Shown here: positions 34,301-45,069 of the stretch, in pieces | Numbering within the stretch: position 1 is the stretch's first letter | Layout: each line of letters opens with the position of its first letter | From: Cliona cf. orientalis | Taxonomy: Eukaryota > Porifera > Demospongiae > Clionaida > Clionaidae | Reading direction: 5' to 3' | NCBI GenBank assembly: GCA_963930775.1 | Contig: OZ005689.1 | Coordinates: 11,625,079-11,689,078 of the forward strand | Length of the DNA: 64,000 nt | Translations under genes and position numbers: made by a program | Notes under the pieces: model-generated | Database searches by the model: none | Told to the model about the DNA's origin: nothing | Seen by the model: only the letters and a program-made list of their open reading frames with translations

Positions 34301-37300
34301 GTACCTTCCTGGAGAGGTCTAGCACTGACTGTGTGGTAGTGGTACATCAGCGAATCTCTCAGCTCAGCTCTAATGGACTGATGAACATTGAATCAAGTTA
34401 CAAGTTCAACAGATCTGGTGACACTGCATATGGTTGCATTGATGGAGTCAACGCAACTGACTACCAGATTGGTGTTTTTAGTCTTTTGGAAGTAGTCTCT
34501 ACTCCACCAACAAGTAAGCATCATTGTTTTTGTGTACAGATTGATATTTCACCATAACTATTATACTTTACAAGGTCCAGATCGTCCGGAAATTATCACG
34601 ATTGTTGTAGGTAAGGAGTACATTAAAATGTACATGTATAATAATATTGTACAATGTTATGTACCGTATACGCGGAAATATTGGCGAGCATTTAATTTGG
34701 CGATTCTTGCCGTCGAGCCGCCCACAAAAATATTGGCAGTTTTAAATTTGGCGATTTTTTTCCTATGCGTAGACCTCATGTATTGCGATAGCACGAGAAA
34801 TCATCTAATTTGGCGATTTCTGCGCCGATCGCCAAATCGCCAAATTTAATGTAACGCCAATATTTCCACATTTACGGTATATAAATAGCAGGTAATTTTG
34901 GCGGAATGGCTTTCTACTGGTAATAGCAAAGTTTAAATTGGTGATCTGAATGCCTATTGCCATAGGTGTGTGTGCGCTAAGTTGATGATTTTAATTGACC
35001 GAATTTGCCAAATCACCAATTAAAATCTCGCCACAATTTCCCCACTATGCTGTAATATAATTGATCATTGCAGTGGTACCGGTGTTGGTCATCACTCTAC
35101 TACTACTGTTTGCCACAATATTAATTATTTGTTGCAGGAAAAGGTTAGTTCTCTTCCGAATTATCATCTTTTTGATTATGCTATATTCATGATTTGTAGA
35201 ATACTAAGCTTAATCCAGTCCATACGTGAATACGTAAGTTGTGATAATGGTTAGTGGTAGGATTTTAAATTTTTCTGGTATAGTATCAGCAGATGCAAAA
35301 GAAATCTCGTGTTAGTACCACCTTACAACGACTCACTACTGACTCATCAACATCTCAAACTGATGTAAGATTACTTCTTAATTACATGTATATCGTGGAA
35401 AATATATTAAATTTTTGATCTAGTATTGTGTTGATTGTTTTGTGGTTCAATTACGTTTTCTTATCATTACAGGATGAAATAATGTATGATAAATTGCGAG
35501 GCTCAGTCAAGAAATTACAAGTCGTAGCTGAAGAAGTACATATGCTTGGAACTGAGGAAGCGGCTGCTGTCGTATGTGTTCATACATATATAGGCATCTG
35601 TAGTAAATTAGAATACCAGTATGGGTATGCCAAGCACATGATTCACCACTGCATGTGATAGTATAGGTGACCCTTCCTTGCAGGTTGAGTTAAGACTGTA
35701 GTCTGTTATCATAGTAATAATTATTAACAAAAAAATCTCTACTGAAGGCTTGCAGGGCCAGCATTCCTTAAGTATACGGGAGATGGCACAGATCATTAAA
35801 GATTATTAATGTGTGTGCTTAAAATAATTTAAATGCTGTATAACAATAGTTGGCAGTTTTTGATATTATTTGATTAATGTTATCTGGTTCCTATAGGAAG
35901 AAGCGGTTGGATCTACTCCATGTTATAGTACCTTGGGTACACATCCACCTCAAAGTGTAAAATCTTGTGTGTATGTGTGTGTATAGAAATTAATTGGTTT
36001 GAGTGCAACCCATATAGCGGGAAAATTTTGAGGGAGAAAACTTTCGCGGAATGTTAAAACTGGTCACATAATCGGTATGGCATGCCTAGAATTTTGTGGA
36101 GAAAACTTTCGCGGATGGCTGAAAAATCGCGAAATTTATGAAAGTTTTCTCCCTCAAAAGTTTCCTGCTATACGGTATTGGGGGTGGTTGTGGGGGGAGG
36201 GGGGGGGGTGACGAGCATGTATAAAAATTGATTAAATTTATTGAGTGTGTGTGTGTGTGTTGGGAGTGGGGGGGGGGGGGTGTGTCTAGACCCAATGTGA
36301 ATTTTAGAGCTGTAATTCACAATTTGCCAAGGTACAATAATGTACCGTATACTTTCTAATATAGGTGCCCCCAAAAAATAATTACAGATCGTGCAGGCGC
36401 TCCAATTAGAACTGGAAAATTTACGAACAGGTCAAAGGGCGCCTAAGAGCTGCAATTAGAACGGTTCTGGAAGTTTTGCCAGAGCACAAGCGCTATCACT
36501 AATTGGTCCTATTTAGTGGCAGTAAATATGACATTGGCGAGAACAACAAAAATAATATGGTTCTAGATTCAGTTCTTTTTGGAAATTTCATTCTGATCGC
36601 TGAATCATTCTCGAGTTGTCGATACCGTAGCCATCAGAACAATTGTCTCTAACTTCAGAAAGACATCAAAGCAGTCGGTAAGTGCCCATATAATTGTAAG
36701 AGCCAGCTTAGTTTGACATCTAAACTTCTAGCTTGATAGATTGATCGACGGTATGGTATGGTACTGCAGTATTGCCATATTGCACTTGGCAATACATTCC
36801 AATTAAATAGGCGCCGCCTAAAAATAATTGATGTCCGGAAAGGCGCCTTAAATTAGAACTGAAAAAATTGCGCAGGTCTCAAAGGGTGCCTAAATTAGGG
36901 TGGTGCCTATATTAGAACATATACGGTACATCCAATTTGGGGTGAGCCCCACATGAATTGTACAGCTGTGTGTCAATTTTCTCACCCCCCGTCTATGTGC
37001 GAGGGGTAAAGTAATCGATTGTGTTGTCGTTGTCGTTAGCACAAAAATCGCCCTATCTCCCACCTAAGTTTATTAAGTCTATTATATATATTGTGGACTG
37101 TATATATGTGAGCTTTAATGAAGATATTCATTATTGTTATGTAGATCATGTGGTCACAACTTAGGGACCAGTGGGTAGGTTAGAGACTCAGTAACAATCT
37201 GTTTACAACCACACTGGGGTGACCCACATCAAAATTCTAAATTTTTTACTGTTTATTATAACCTAAACTACGATATGTACAAGTTTGCACAACTTATAGT

Positions 37301-40300
37301 GTGTTTTGTACAGGTTATGATCTACACCGTTAATCTGGGTCAACCATCCGGGATGATGGGTCATGATGATCTCCATAAGACCACAGGACAAAACAGTGAA
37401 CTCCAGCAAGAGCCCCAGGAAGAGTCATCATTCAATGAAGGTACAATAATATTACTGATCAGAGGAAACTTGAACCCTGAGAAAAATGTCAATTCCTGTC
37501 ATTGATAAAAAGATATTGCCCAGTGAAAATTTGTCATATTATTACATATCATTGGGTGACAATGCCTTGTCATTCAGCTATTGTAACTGGTATTCAATGC
37601 AGGGGCAGATCTAGGGGGGTTCAGGCCCCTCAAATGATTTTGAGCAGCCCCTCCCACTTATATACATGGCCTACTTTGGCATAGTATACTGTAAGGTTAC
37701 GTAGCAGCAGACAAACTGTATGGTAAATGATTGGCCTCAAACCAACAGGTGGCACATGGTGGTTAGTGGTACACCCTGAAGATGCATATGGCACTCCAGC
37801 TATGAATATTCTACTGTAAACCATAGAAGTCACTAAAAGTGTCAATTAATATGAATCTCTCTCTCTCTACTTTTATTTCTCCCTCCCCCCTCTCTCTCCC
37901 TCCCTGTACTTCTCTCAGCTGGAGTGTATCTTTTTATATACACATGTACCTCGTACAGTGTATTTTCAGTAAAAACAATGACACACACAGTAGTATGTAG
38001 TACTGTCTCTAAACCTTAAAGCCATACACCTTATAGTTAGAAAACCAAAGCTCAGCTGTGATGCCACAAACCAGACATTGGGAGTGTCTTCCCAACAAGA
38101 GCACTGTTCTTTGTAGCTAAGGTTACTTTCATGGCGGATGCAGGATATTGTGAGGGGGGGTTCTTTTTATTGTGCGCACAAAGCGTGTGAAAAATTATCG
38201 CGACCACGCCCACTTTTGTGTTGGCCACGCCCCTTTTTGATCGTGCTTGCCGCTGAACCGTGCAGCCGCTAGAAAGACGACGAAAGAACCTGTAAGTTTC
38301 CTGATTGTAGCTGTAGTAAACAAGGCCAAGACTCCCAAAATAATTTAGTTTCACATCAAGAATCACTGATACAGTCGATTTTTTTCACTGGAAGATATTA
38401 TTACTCGTGGTAGGCTTGAGGTCGGGGGGTGGGTTTCGAACTAACCAAATGAACTACCCCTGGATCCGCCACTGCCTAGGATGCTTTTCCTATTAATGAT
38501 CTTGATCTTCTGATCACTGTACTATCGCTTCTAAGTTTTCTTGGCCTACTATAATATACAACAGGATCCCGTAGATCCTGATTATCTAAGAGCGGGTCCC
38601 AAGGTACACTCAGAAACAAGATAGTATCCACATTAAGCTAGGTTGGAGATAGAGGAAAAAAAAAGAGGCATGTGATTTAGAAGACCTCAGGGTTCCGTAG
38701 AACCCTCGCTTCACTTGGGATTCTACATAGAGCCCTTCGGTCTTCTAAATCACGTAGAAACCTCCTAAACAGTGTCTAGCTAATATTTAATCACACCGTC
38801 ACTAGACGACTGTGATAAGGTACTACAACACTACCACACCTAGCACCACAGCTGTGTGGTGCATATGTCCCACTATTCTCTGGTGTAATTCATACTGACT
38901 GGTTATTGTGTATTCCTGTATTAGAAGCTGCTGCTGAGAATGATGATAACAGATGCTATAGTAGTAATGATGTTGACCTCACCTTAGGCATATCTGATGA
39001 ATCTATACAGAGTTCCTTTCACTCACTCCAAGGTAAGGTGTAAGGTGTAAGGTGTAAGGTGTAGGGTACACACACTGAATGAAACTTAGATCAGAATTCA
39101 CAACTGCTATGTACAAATTAATTAATTATACGTAATTTAAGATCCAGCATAATTGATATACATGTACATTATTAAAGAATGTCAAGCATCATTAATTTTG
39201 GTCTTGTAACTTGTCTAAATCCATTCATTACTATACTATATACAACGAAAAGTATTTTTCAGGCGGTCATTTTTCTTATATAGTCTGTGTCATTACATGA
39301 GGGCATGGATATGCGTCTTGGATGCGTCTTGAACGCGCCGCGTGGGCGGAGAGAAAGTCAACTACAAGGCTCAGGATTGGTCAGAACTGTAGGGCCGTGT
39401 GCACAAAGAAGAGTGGCCTTAATGCCTCAGGCTATAGCTACAGCTAGAGACGCATTGTTGAACGATCGGCGCGAAAGCACCGCACCTTTCGAAAGGCCTG
39501 CTAAGCAGGTGCTGGAGCTAGCTACCGAGCCTCGAGTTAAGCAAGAGGCGAGGTCTATTCTTTGTCATACCTGTCAGTAGTCCGGTAGCAACCATTGTAC
39601 ACTTAGTTGGAGCTGCTTGCTATGAGAGGTGTGGCCTCTGCAACTTCCGTCTGCGCATGCACACAGTACTAATGGTCAATCTTATCCAGGCAGGATACTG
39701 AACTACGTCTCTATGTTTTGTGATCGAGCATGTCCTGTTAATAAATAATCATGCATGCTAGCCACATGATTGTGACATTAAACATACTTGTTATCATAAT
39801 ACTATATCATGTAATGCCGTGTATAGACTGATGTGCTTTTTATGTCATGGTAGTCCTGATAGATTCTTATCCCAGCTATGGTAACTCATCAATTATAGTG
39901 ATAATTGACATGAGACTTGTAGCATGCATGTGTAGGCTGCATACCTTGTTTATTATTAGGGAGATTGGACATGACTAAGGCGGGGACTATGGCTAGCCAA
40001 AATACTTAGCCATTATACATGTATATAGGTCAGGTGTGGTAATGTCCTTCACCATAATGTGATTCAGTGTGTTACTCCAATCTGGGTGTATAACATGCTT
40101 TAATTAGAATCTTTGACCAACCTCTTCCGACTTGGGCATATAGGGATATACGTACAACTGTTTTGTAATAATTATTCTCTAGACACAAATTTATGTTATG
40201 AGATATTGGTACGGCTAGGCAGTGTGCTGCTTATTATGGCTGTATGTTTGGGTACTCCTGCCATAATTATTCATAATATCAACTATTTTCTTCCTCTGTT

Positions 40301-41480
40301 TTACAGCCTATACAAATTTCATTAGGAAAATGTTATTAGCCCTAGGGCCAGGGAGTTGAGTGACCGGCTTTCCTTTCTGATATATATTCCATCATATTTT
40401 CCTGTAATACCTACAGTCAAATCTCTCTTAGCGGACGCTCCGAATAGCGGACTCACACGTTATAGCGGACACTGCTCCATGCACGGATTGATTTCCCTAT
40501 TATTACTGTACAAAAAAAAACTCCCGAATAACGGACTCTCTGGTTTCCGGACAGCGGACACTTCAGATTGAACGCTGTAATACAATACAATGATAATCGT
40601 TTCCTGAATAACGGACAGTGGGCGGGGCATAGCATGCATGCATGGCATCATGATATGGCATACAAAATGTCAAGCATATCGTCACAAAAATTATCTCGCT
40701 TGAATCACAAAAGTCCTCTCTCTTGCAGCGACTATATGATTTGTTGAAGTCGTTGAATGTAGATGGTTGGCCCATAGAACCTGTAAATGCATGGCACTTC
40801 CATCCCATAACCTGCCCCTCAATTGACACAGTCTCCAGTTACTTCAGCAAACCCTTTATTACAGTCTCGTCGCAGAAACATAGATAAAGTAGAACTGACA
40901 TTATAAGGAACGTGCCCAACTACTTCAGTCTCTTTCATCACAGCAACAGCCGAACGGTCCTTTATGTTGGTTTGAGAAGTAGATTTTCTCCAATGAACGG
41001 TTCCCAAATATCCTTATAGGCGTGATAGCCCCTGATGAACGAGTTGAACTCAACTAAGTCGAAAGTTGTACCTGGCTTTGACGCCATGGCTCAATCTGAC
41101 TCGCACTCGATCGACTAGCACTATAGCCTATAGTCTACACACAGACCTAGCTAGCTAGCTACATAGAGCAAGACTGAGACGTTGGGAAATTGCGCCATTT
41201 GGAAACCGCAAGCACGTGCCATGCCTCTTTGTTGAATATCATAGGTTTAATCTCTTCTCACTCCACATTGTTTAATTAAGTGGTTTGCCACCATAAAGCG
41301 ATAGCTCATTAATTTCTGATTGATAAAATTCCAATAGGGGCACACGTTGATGCCAGCAAGGAAGAGTGTATTGAATTGCAAACCTGTGGAGCCTATGAGG
41401 TCACAAAGCCACTTCGCCAACCTCAACCTAGGAGCCTGGACATGGATGATAATCCAGCATATGGTGTACATCAGCAATAA
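28392..41480 (+). CDS. Ig/FN3 single-pass receptor, paralog A (16 exons proposed)
   Basis: Proposed exons: 28392-28480, 28521-28849, 28908-29189, 32345-32436, 32492-32714, 33135-33437, 34235-34513, 34575-34610, 35074-35143, 35200-35233, 35290-35364, 35473-35571, 35897-35956, 37314-37440, 38925-39032 and 41338-41480. All junctions are GT-AG and the phases agree, giving about 782 residues. Domain order: an Ig-like domain (QDAVFRC ... NGTEIVCIAIF), an FN3 domain (TITWEAPFSLDL ... YCVEVYNITC), two further beta-sandwich-like regions, a Cys-containing membrane-proximal domain, and a membrane helix (VVPVLVITLLLLFATILIIC) across exons 8 and 9. The tail has an ITIM-like IMYDKL and ends with NPAY. I know this architecture from sponge gene families; the ligand is unknown. 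A true signal-peptide exon upstream was not found. If exon 13 is not spliced at 35957, the frame stops at 35984-35986. Confidence 0.72.
29452..29906. mobile_element. CAGGGGCGTAGCCAGG-end element in intron 3 of paralog A
   Basis: 455 bp with ends CAGGGGCGTAGCCAGG and GCTAGCTACGCCCCTG. It is flanked by CCTGG (29447-29451 and 29907-29911). The matching intron of paralog B reads GGGCCTGGTACACAC without the element (47427-47441), which is the empty site. Confidence 0.88.
30275..30536 (+). repeat. Dispersed repeat paired with 17465-17716
   Basis: Second copy of that repeat, starting inside a GT/CTGT microsatellite (30260-30302). The GCATGCGC-type palindromic end precedes it at 30226. Confidence 0.75.
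30630..30732 (+). repeat. tRNA-Leu/Ser-like SINE head with poly-T
   Basis: The stretch contains TGGCCGAATGG (box A type) and GGGTTCGAATCCCGC (box B), followed within 25 bases by a run of T that would end RNA polymerase III transcription. The acceptor stem does not pair, so it is a tRNA-derived repeat and not a tRNA gene. Confidence 0.6.
31140..32200. other. Intron 3 filler of paralog A: microsatellites and unknown GC-rich repeat
   Basis: Contains a CA-rich microsatellite (31470-31530), poly-C runs at about 31927-31939 and 32100-32137, and a GC-rich block with GCGCGC words near 31760-31800. The open frames here are not conserved in the paralog's intron, which is about 600 bp instead of 3155 bp, so this is inserted DNA. 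Confidence 0.55.
33446..34192. mobile_element. TACCGTATAGC-end MITE in intron 6 of paralog A (outer)
   Basis: Begins TACCGTATAGCTGGAAATG and ends CGGCTGTACGGTA. The inner flanks are also inverted (AATTTGGCGG against CCGCCAAATTT). It is interrupted at 33565-34110 by a second element with similar extreme ends. It is absent from the paralog's intron. Confidence 0.75.
33565..34110. mobile_element. TACCGTAAAGTC-end MITE nested in the previous one
   Basis: Begins TACCGTAAAGTCTGGTTAAT and ends ATTAATCAGACTTTACGGTA. The interior repeats variants of AATAAGCGCATGC. Confidence 0.8.
34662..34879. mobile_element. TACCGTATACGC-end MITE in intron 8 of paralog A
   Basis: Begins TACCGTATACGCGGAAATAT and ends with the inverted copy ATATTTCCACATTTACGGTA. 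It carries several AATTTGGCGATT words. Confidence 0.75.
36010..36177. mobile_element. TATAGCGGGAAA-end MITE, left tip missing
   Basis: The left part reads ATATAGCGGGAAAATTTTGA and the right end is its inverted copy, extended to TGCTATACGGTA. The outermost TACCG is lost on the left. Confidence 0.6.
36343..36928. mobile_element. TACCGTATACTTTC-end MITE in an intron of paralog A
   Basis: Begins TACCGTATACTTTCTAATAT and ends ATATTAGAACATATACGGTA. The interior has repeated GGCGCC and GGTGCC words. It lies in the proposed intron between 35956 and 37314. Confidence 0.75.
36985..37060 (+). repeat. GCATGCGC-type repeat end (variant)
   Basis: A CTATGTGCGAGGGGTAAAGT word, then TTGTCGTTGTCGTTAGC and AAAAATCGCCCTATCTC, as in the series at 17788-17880. 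One end of a dispersed family; see also 30226 and 45655. Confidence 0.5.
37856..37915. repeat. CT-rich microsatellite
   Basis: Runs of CTCTCTCTC and CCCTCCCTCC in the proposed intron between exons 14 and 15 of paralog A. Confidence 0.8.
38131..38474. mobile_element. TGGCGGATCCAGG-end element
   Basis: The left end ATGGCGGATGCAGG and the right end CCTGGATCCGCCACTG are inverted copies. It lies in an intron of paralog A. A clear target duplication was not seen. Confidence 0.6.
39286..39780 (+). repeat. Dispersed repeat, copy 2 (empty of the foldback element)
   Basis: Matches 2245-2770. Its left flank (39245-39285, with CAACGAAAAGTATTTTTCAG) is continuous with it, whereas the first copy is split there by the 1256-2242 element. 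It lies in the last intron of paralog A. Confidence 0.75.
40414..40625. mobile_element. Pogo-like element end with repeated AACGGACA words
   Basis: Begins CAGTCAAATCTCTCTTAGCG, the type of end seen in pogo/Tigger-like elements. It is followed by several copies of AGCGGACA or AACGGACA in the subterminal part. The right end was not found. It lies in the last intron of paralog A. Confidence 0.55.
40705..41087 (-). pseudogene. HIRAN-like single-exon protein, broken
   Basis: The minus-strand ATG at 41087 starts a reading with GYHAYKDIWEPFIGENLLL. It shifts frame near 40962 (a stop follows LLLKPT) and goes on as DRSAVAVMKETEVVGHVPYN, then FLRRDCNKGFAEVTGD. After a TGA in place of a codon between VN and GAGYG comes MEVPCIYRFYGPTIYIQRL and a later TAG. 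This is the HIRAN-like protein family common in cnidarian and sponge genomes, normally about 140 residues. At least one frameshift and two stops make it a pseudogene. It sits next to pogo-like DNA, and it was probably carried there by that element. The role of the intact family is not established. Confidence 0.7.
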
Positions 41481-42042
41481 AACATTATCATAATAATGTA
41501 TGATCATTAGTTTATTTATATTGCCATACTTATTGTGGATGTTGCTCAGTAGAGGACATTCCACTAAAATATATCTTGTCAGACCACTTGACTTTTTTTT
41601 ATCTTCTCTGTCATTGCTAGAATTGCTAGATTTACTACAGAATGACAATCATTTTTCAATAAGCCCAAAATTGATGCCTTCAAATTCATGCAATGGCAAC
41701 ATAAAAAGACCTAATGTCGTTTCCTTGCTTCAAATCAAATCCTACAAACGAGACTCACATAAGAAATGTTTTTGCAATCCTATTTTTATGTGAATAATTA
41801 TTTCAGTGATAATTATAGAACAAGCACTGACATCAGCTTGTCCTTGTACCAAAATTAATTTCAAACGTGATATAATAATAGCTATCTGTGATCACTGAAA
41901 TACTCAAATTCTCCCTGTTGTAACACTATAAGCGTCATAAAAATTTGTCTAATTCACGCTTGTGTTCATAAAACTTGCTTGTTTGTGTATCTAACTTGTG
42001 TTGAAGTTCACTGACGGACGCTAATTCTTATATAGTCATCGC

Positions 42043-43084
42043 ATGTCATCTGGTATTCAAGTTTGTGACTCCGTAAGGGCTGCTACGATTCCTATAAAAT
42101 TAATGCTCATTGGCCCTGATTATTTCACATTTCAATTATTGATATTAATTAATCTCTGGGGAGCAGGAGCGTGGAATCAGACCCCATGGTTCCAGCTTCG
42201 ACGCTCACAAGGCATGTCTGTCGTGGCCAAAGATCTCATCCCCATAATTTTGGCGTATCAGGCATGGGGCCCCCGACTGCTGGCATAGCCAACTGCAGGT
42301 TCTCTGCCTCTGTGACAACCAGGTAGTGGTGGCCTGCCTGAGATCAAGGACAAGCAGAGGTGAAGCGCTTAGCTATGCACCTAATGTGTTGCATAGTTTT
42401 CATGAAGCCCACTAGCTACCATTGTTCGTCCACTCCACATACATCCACACTAAAGAAAATTATTTAGCAGATGATCTATCGCATGACAATCTCTCCTCAT
42501 TTCTCTTTAAGTTCCCCCACGCAGATGTACACCCCACCCCGGTGTCTCTGCTTCTAGACATCTTGCTGAACACCAGAGCGGACTGGACCTCTCCTTCCTA
42601 GCACCAACTGTTCAATACTACTTTCTACTTTGAGAAAGGATTAGCTCTGCCGATTTAGAAAACCTACCACGCACCCACTAAACGTTCCTATGCCTTCTAT
42701 ACCACACACGATGTCAAGGACCCCTTCCTCTTTCAGAATAATTACTCTGCTACTTTGCCTCATACCTAGCTGCACAGGACCTGGCTCCGCAGACTGTGAA
42801 ATCGTACCTATCAGCCCTACGGTGTCTACAAATATCAATGGGTTTGCCTGATCCTCAAGATCATTCCTCACTGCCAATGCTGAAGAGTGTTCAGGCAGGT
42901 AGCTATTGCAAGGGCAAGGCTCTTTAAAGGCACATCAAAGAAGATCTGTCTTCCAGTTATAGCACCCATCCCTAGCCAAGATCAGAGACGATCTGCTCAG
43001 TTTATCTCACCCCAAAAAGACAGTAAGGCCGATCGTCTGCACAGCCTTCTTTGGTTTTTTGTGATTGGGAGAAGTCCTTACTAA
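42043..43084 (+). pseudogene. DIRS-like retroelement, RNase H end and tyrosine recombinase start
   Basis: Plus-strand relic. The first open part contains LWGAGAWNQTPWFQL and AKDLIPIILAYQAWGP, which match the RNase H region of DIRS-type elements. After several stops, remnants read NYLADDLSHDNLSSF, HPTPVSLLLLDILL, and then the recombinase core-binding part. It ends with FRQVAIARARLFKGTSKKIC at 42887-42950. DIRS elements use a tyrosine recombinase in place of a DDE integrase. The catalytic Arg-His-Arg-Tyr part is not seen, so the copy is truncated as well as mutated. Confidence 0.65.
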
Positions 43085-44227
43085 GTCTTTAGGTCTAATT
43101 ATTCATCAGTTATTCAAAAAACATTTCATCCTCCAGTAGATCAGAGTCTAGGACGGGGGAGAATACATAGGGATTAGCCTCAGCTACCAGGTGAGCAAGT
43201 AAAGTTAATATTTACATAACAAAGGTTAAGGTTAATTGACAGGCAATACTAGTACTGCAGTGATAACTGAGCAGCAGCATGCAAGGCATATGGATGCTTA
43301 GTGTTATGCAATAGCACATGGTGAGGTGCTTTTGGGAAAGTTTCAAGTTTTGCATGCTCTTGTTATCTATCCTCCATAATAATATTTATATTAGAAGCGA
43401 TATACATCGATACAAGGATTGAATACACGTACCCTTTTTAGGTATTCAGTCATGTAGCTGAATGTAAATACACTGACGTAGAGTGCTGGAATCGGTCAGT
43501 TTACAATAATAATGCTACTACACCACTGGGCAGAACCCATATAGGCGTAGGAAGATGTATACATGTGTGAAGATTCGTGAATTAAGGCCACGTGACTGTA
43601 CAAAATACATGCATTTGTATCACATGTATATATAACATTTTTTGTGTATTACTGCGTGAATGTTTGTGATCAGTGGACATGTGTATCATACTATATTATG
43701 CAATATAATATAATTATTATTATGATATGTTCTGTGATGAATTTACATAATATTAGCAACAGCTGTTTGTACTACATGTACCGGGTAGGTTGCAATAACT
43801 AGTATTATTCATACTGTCACTAAGCTTACAGCATATACTACAGGTTTCAGTTCCGGTTAGCAACACAGGGACTCAGAAGTAAGGAGAACACAAAGATAAG
43901 GTGAGTTTGATCAATTAGCTAATCATAAAAGGCATAAAACACAGTTTCTTTAATACTATGAGTCTATTATGCTCACTTAGGAGGTAGTATATTAGCTAAA
44001 TTCAGCATGGCCCAGGGCCCAGGCTATAGTATTTAGATGCCAGAAAAAATAATTCCAATCCCACTTTCGTGCTTAAATAAAATCAATTAAAGATCACGAC
44101 TGGTGCTTAAACTTATATTTTAGGGTGGTGCTTAGCTGCATTGCCAAATCTGAGTTCGACAGAATGGAAATCATGGGTATAATATCATTATGCAGGTCAT
44201 CTAGTTCCTGGCCATCAATTGCCCTTA
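43085..44227. other. No gene seen between the DIRS relic and a MITE
   Basis: AT-rich sequence. A possible small exon (43854-43902, after CTACAG and before GTGAGT) could not be linked to anything in phase. Confidence 0.35.
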
Positions 44228-44514
44228 TGCACATACATGTATCAATTATTGTTTGCCCCACCTATCGTACCTGGGGCAAAGGTTTGGGGTGGGTAGGGAT
44301 TTGACACACTTCAGTCATACTGGCCCCACCTCTGGAAAAGATCAAAATTGATAAATTCCGAGATGAATTGAGCGGTTTATTAAGTCTTCTAGTTCACAAT
44401 GTACCCCCAATAGATGATAAGAACTGCCTCTCAGGCCATATTTTGGTATCATATCCCCTAGAGCTACTACTCACACATCTTTGGGGTAGGTGGGGCAAAT
44501 AATTGATGGGTGCA
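44228..44514. mobile_element. Harbinger-like MITE, copy 4 (diverged)
   Basis: The ends are TGCACATACATGTATCAATT and the matching right end ATTGATGGGTGCA. TTA lies on both sides (44225-44227 and 44515-44517). Same layout as 554-829, but many differences. Confidence 0.75.
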
Positions 44515-44686
44515 TTAGTAAATTGTGATGTCGTATTCAAGCTTCTCCCCGAAATCCGGACATTGCCAGGTGGCCGCTATGTTGCTGAAGGGTGTGCCTT
44601 ACGAAACAAGTTGCTGGGTAGCTATATCTGGCAACTTCTATAATACAAATTATTATGTATGTCGCCCTCCGTTATACGTGAGTTTC

Positions 44687-44743
44687 TAGCCTCGAATCCA
44701 GGCTCACTTTCACCCCCCAAAAGTGAGCCTGAGTTCGAGGCTA
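44687..44743. mobile_element. 57-bp minimal MITE with 9-bp TSD
   Basis: An almost perfect hairpin: TAGCCTCGAATCCAGGCTCA and its inverted copy, with a loop of a few bases. It is flanked by GTGAGTTTC (44678-44686) and GTGGGTTTC (44744-44752), a 9-bp duplication with one change. It shares its ends with 41-374. Confidence 0.75.
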
Positions 44744-45069
44744 GTGGGTTTCATGTTATAGAAGTGTCCGTGGACTCCGATTTTTGGTGAGCTATTGACT
44801 ACATGTATGTATCTTGATTTAACAAGCCCCACCAAGAAATAATTTGAGACGCAGGTTGGCACCATATTTAGGACGAAACTAAGTCCGAAAATGGGAAGTG
44901 AAGCTTAAGGTGGCGCCTTAATTACAGTGTACATAATATTATTATGATAACATTCACAATACATAACCCAACTAAAAATTAATTATAACTAGAGTTCATA
45001 GAGCACATACCCCGCGTGCCGTTGCAATTTCACCCATGGCCATGCCTTTTCTCTGAGACCTCTGTTCTT

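Noticed and set aside
41247-41648. 133-codon minus-strand ORF and its copy at 49260-49502
   Set aside because: The duplicated part lies opposite the last exon of the receptor paralogs on the plus strand, which has supported splice phase and a conserved NPAY end. The minus-strand frame is its shadow.
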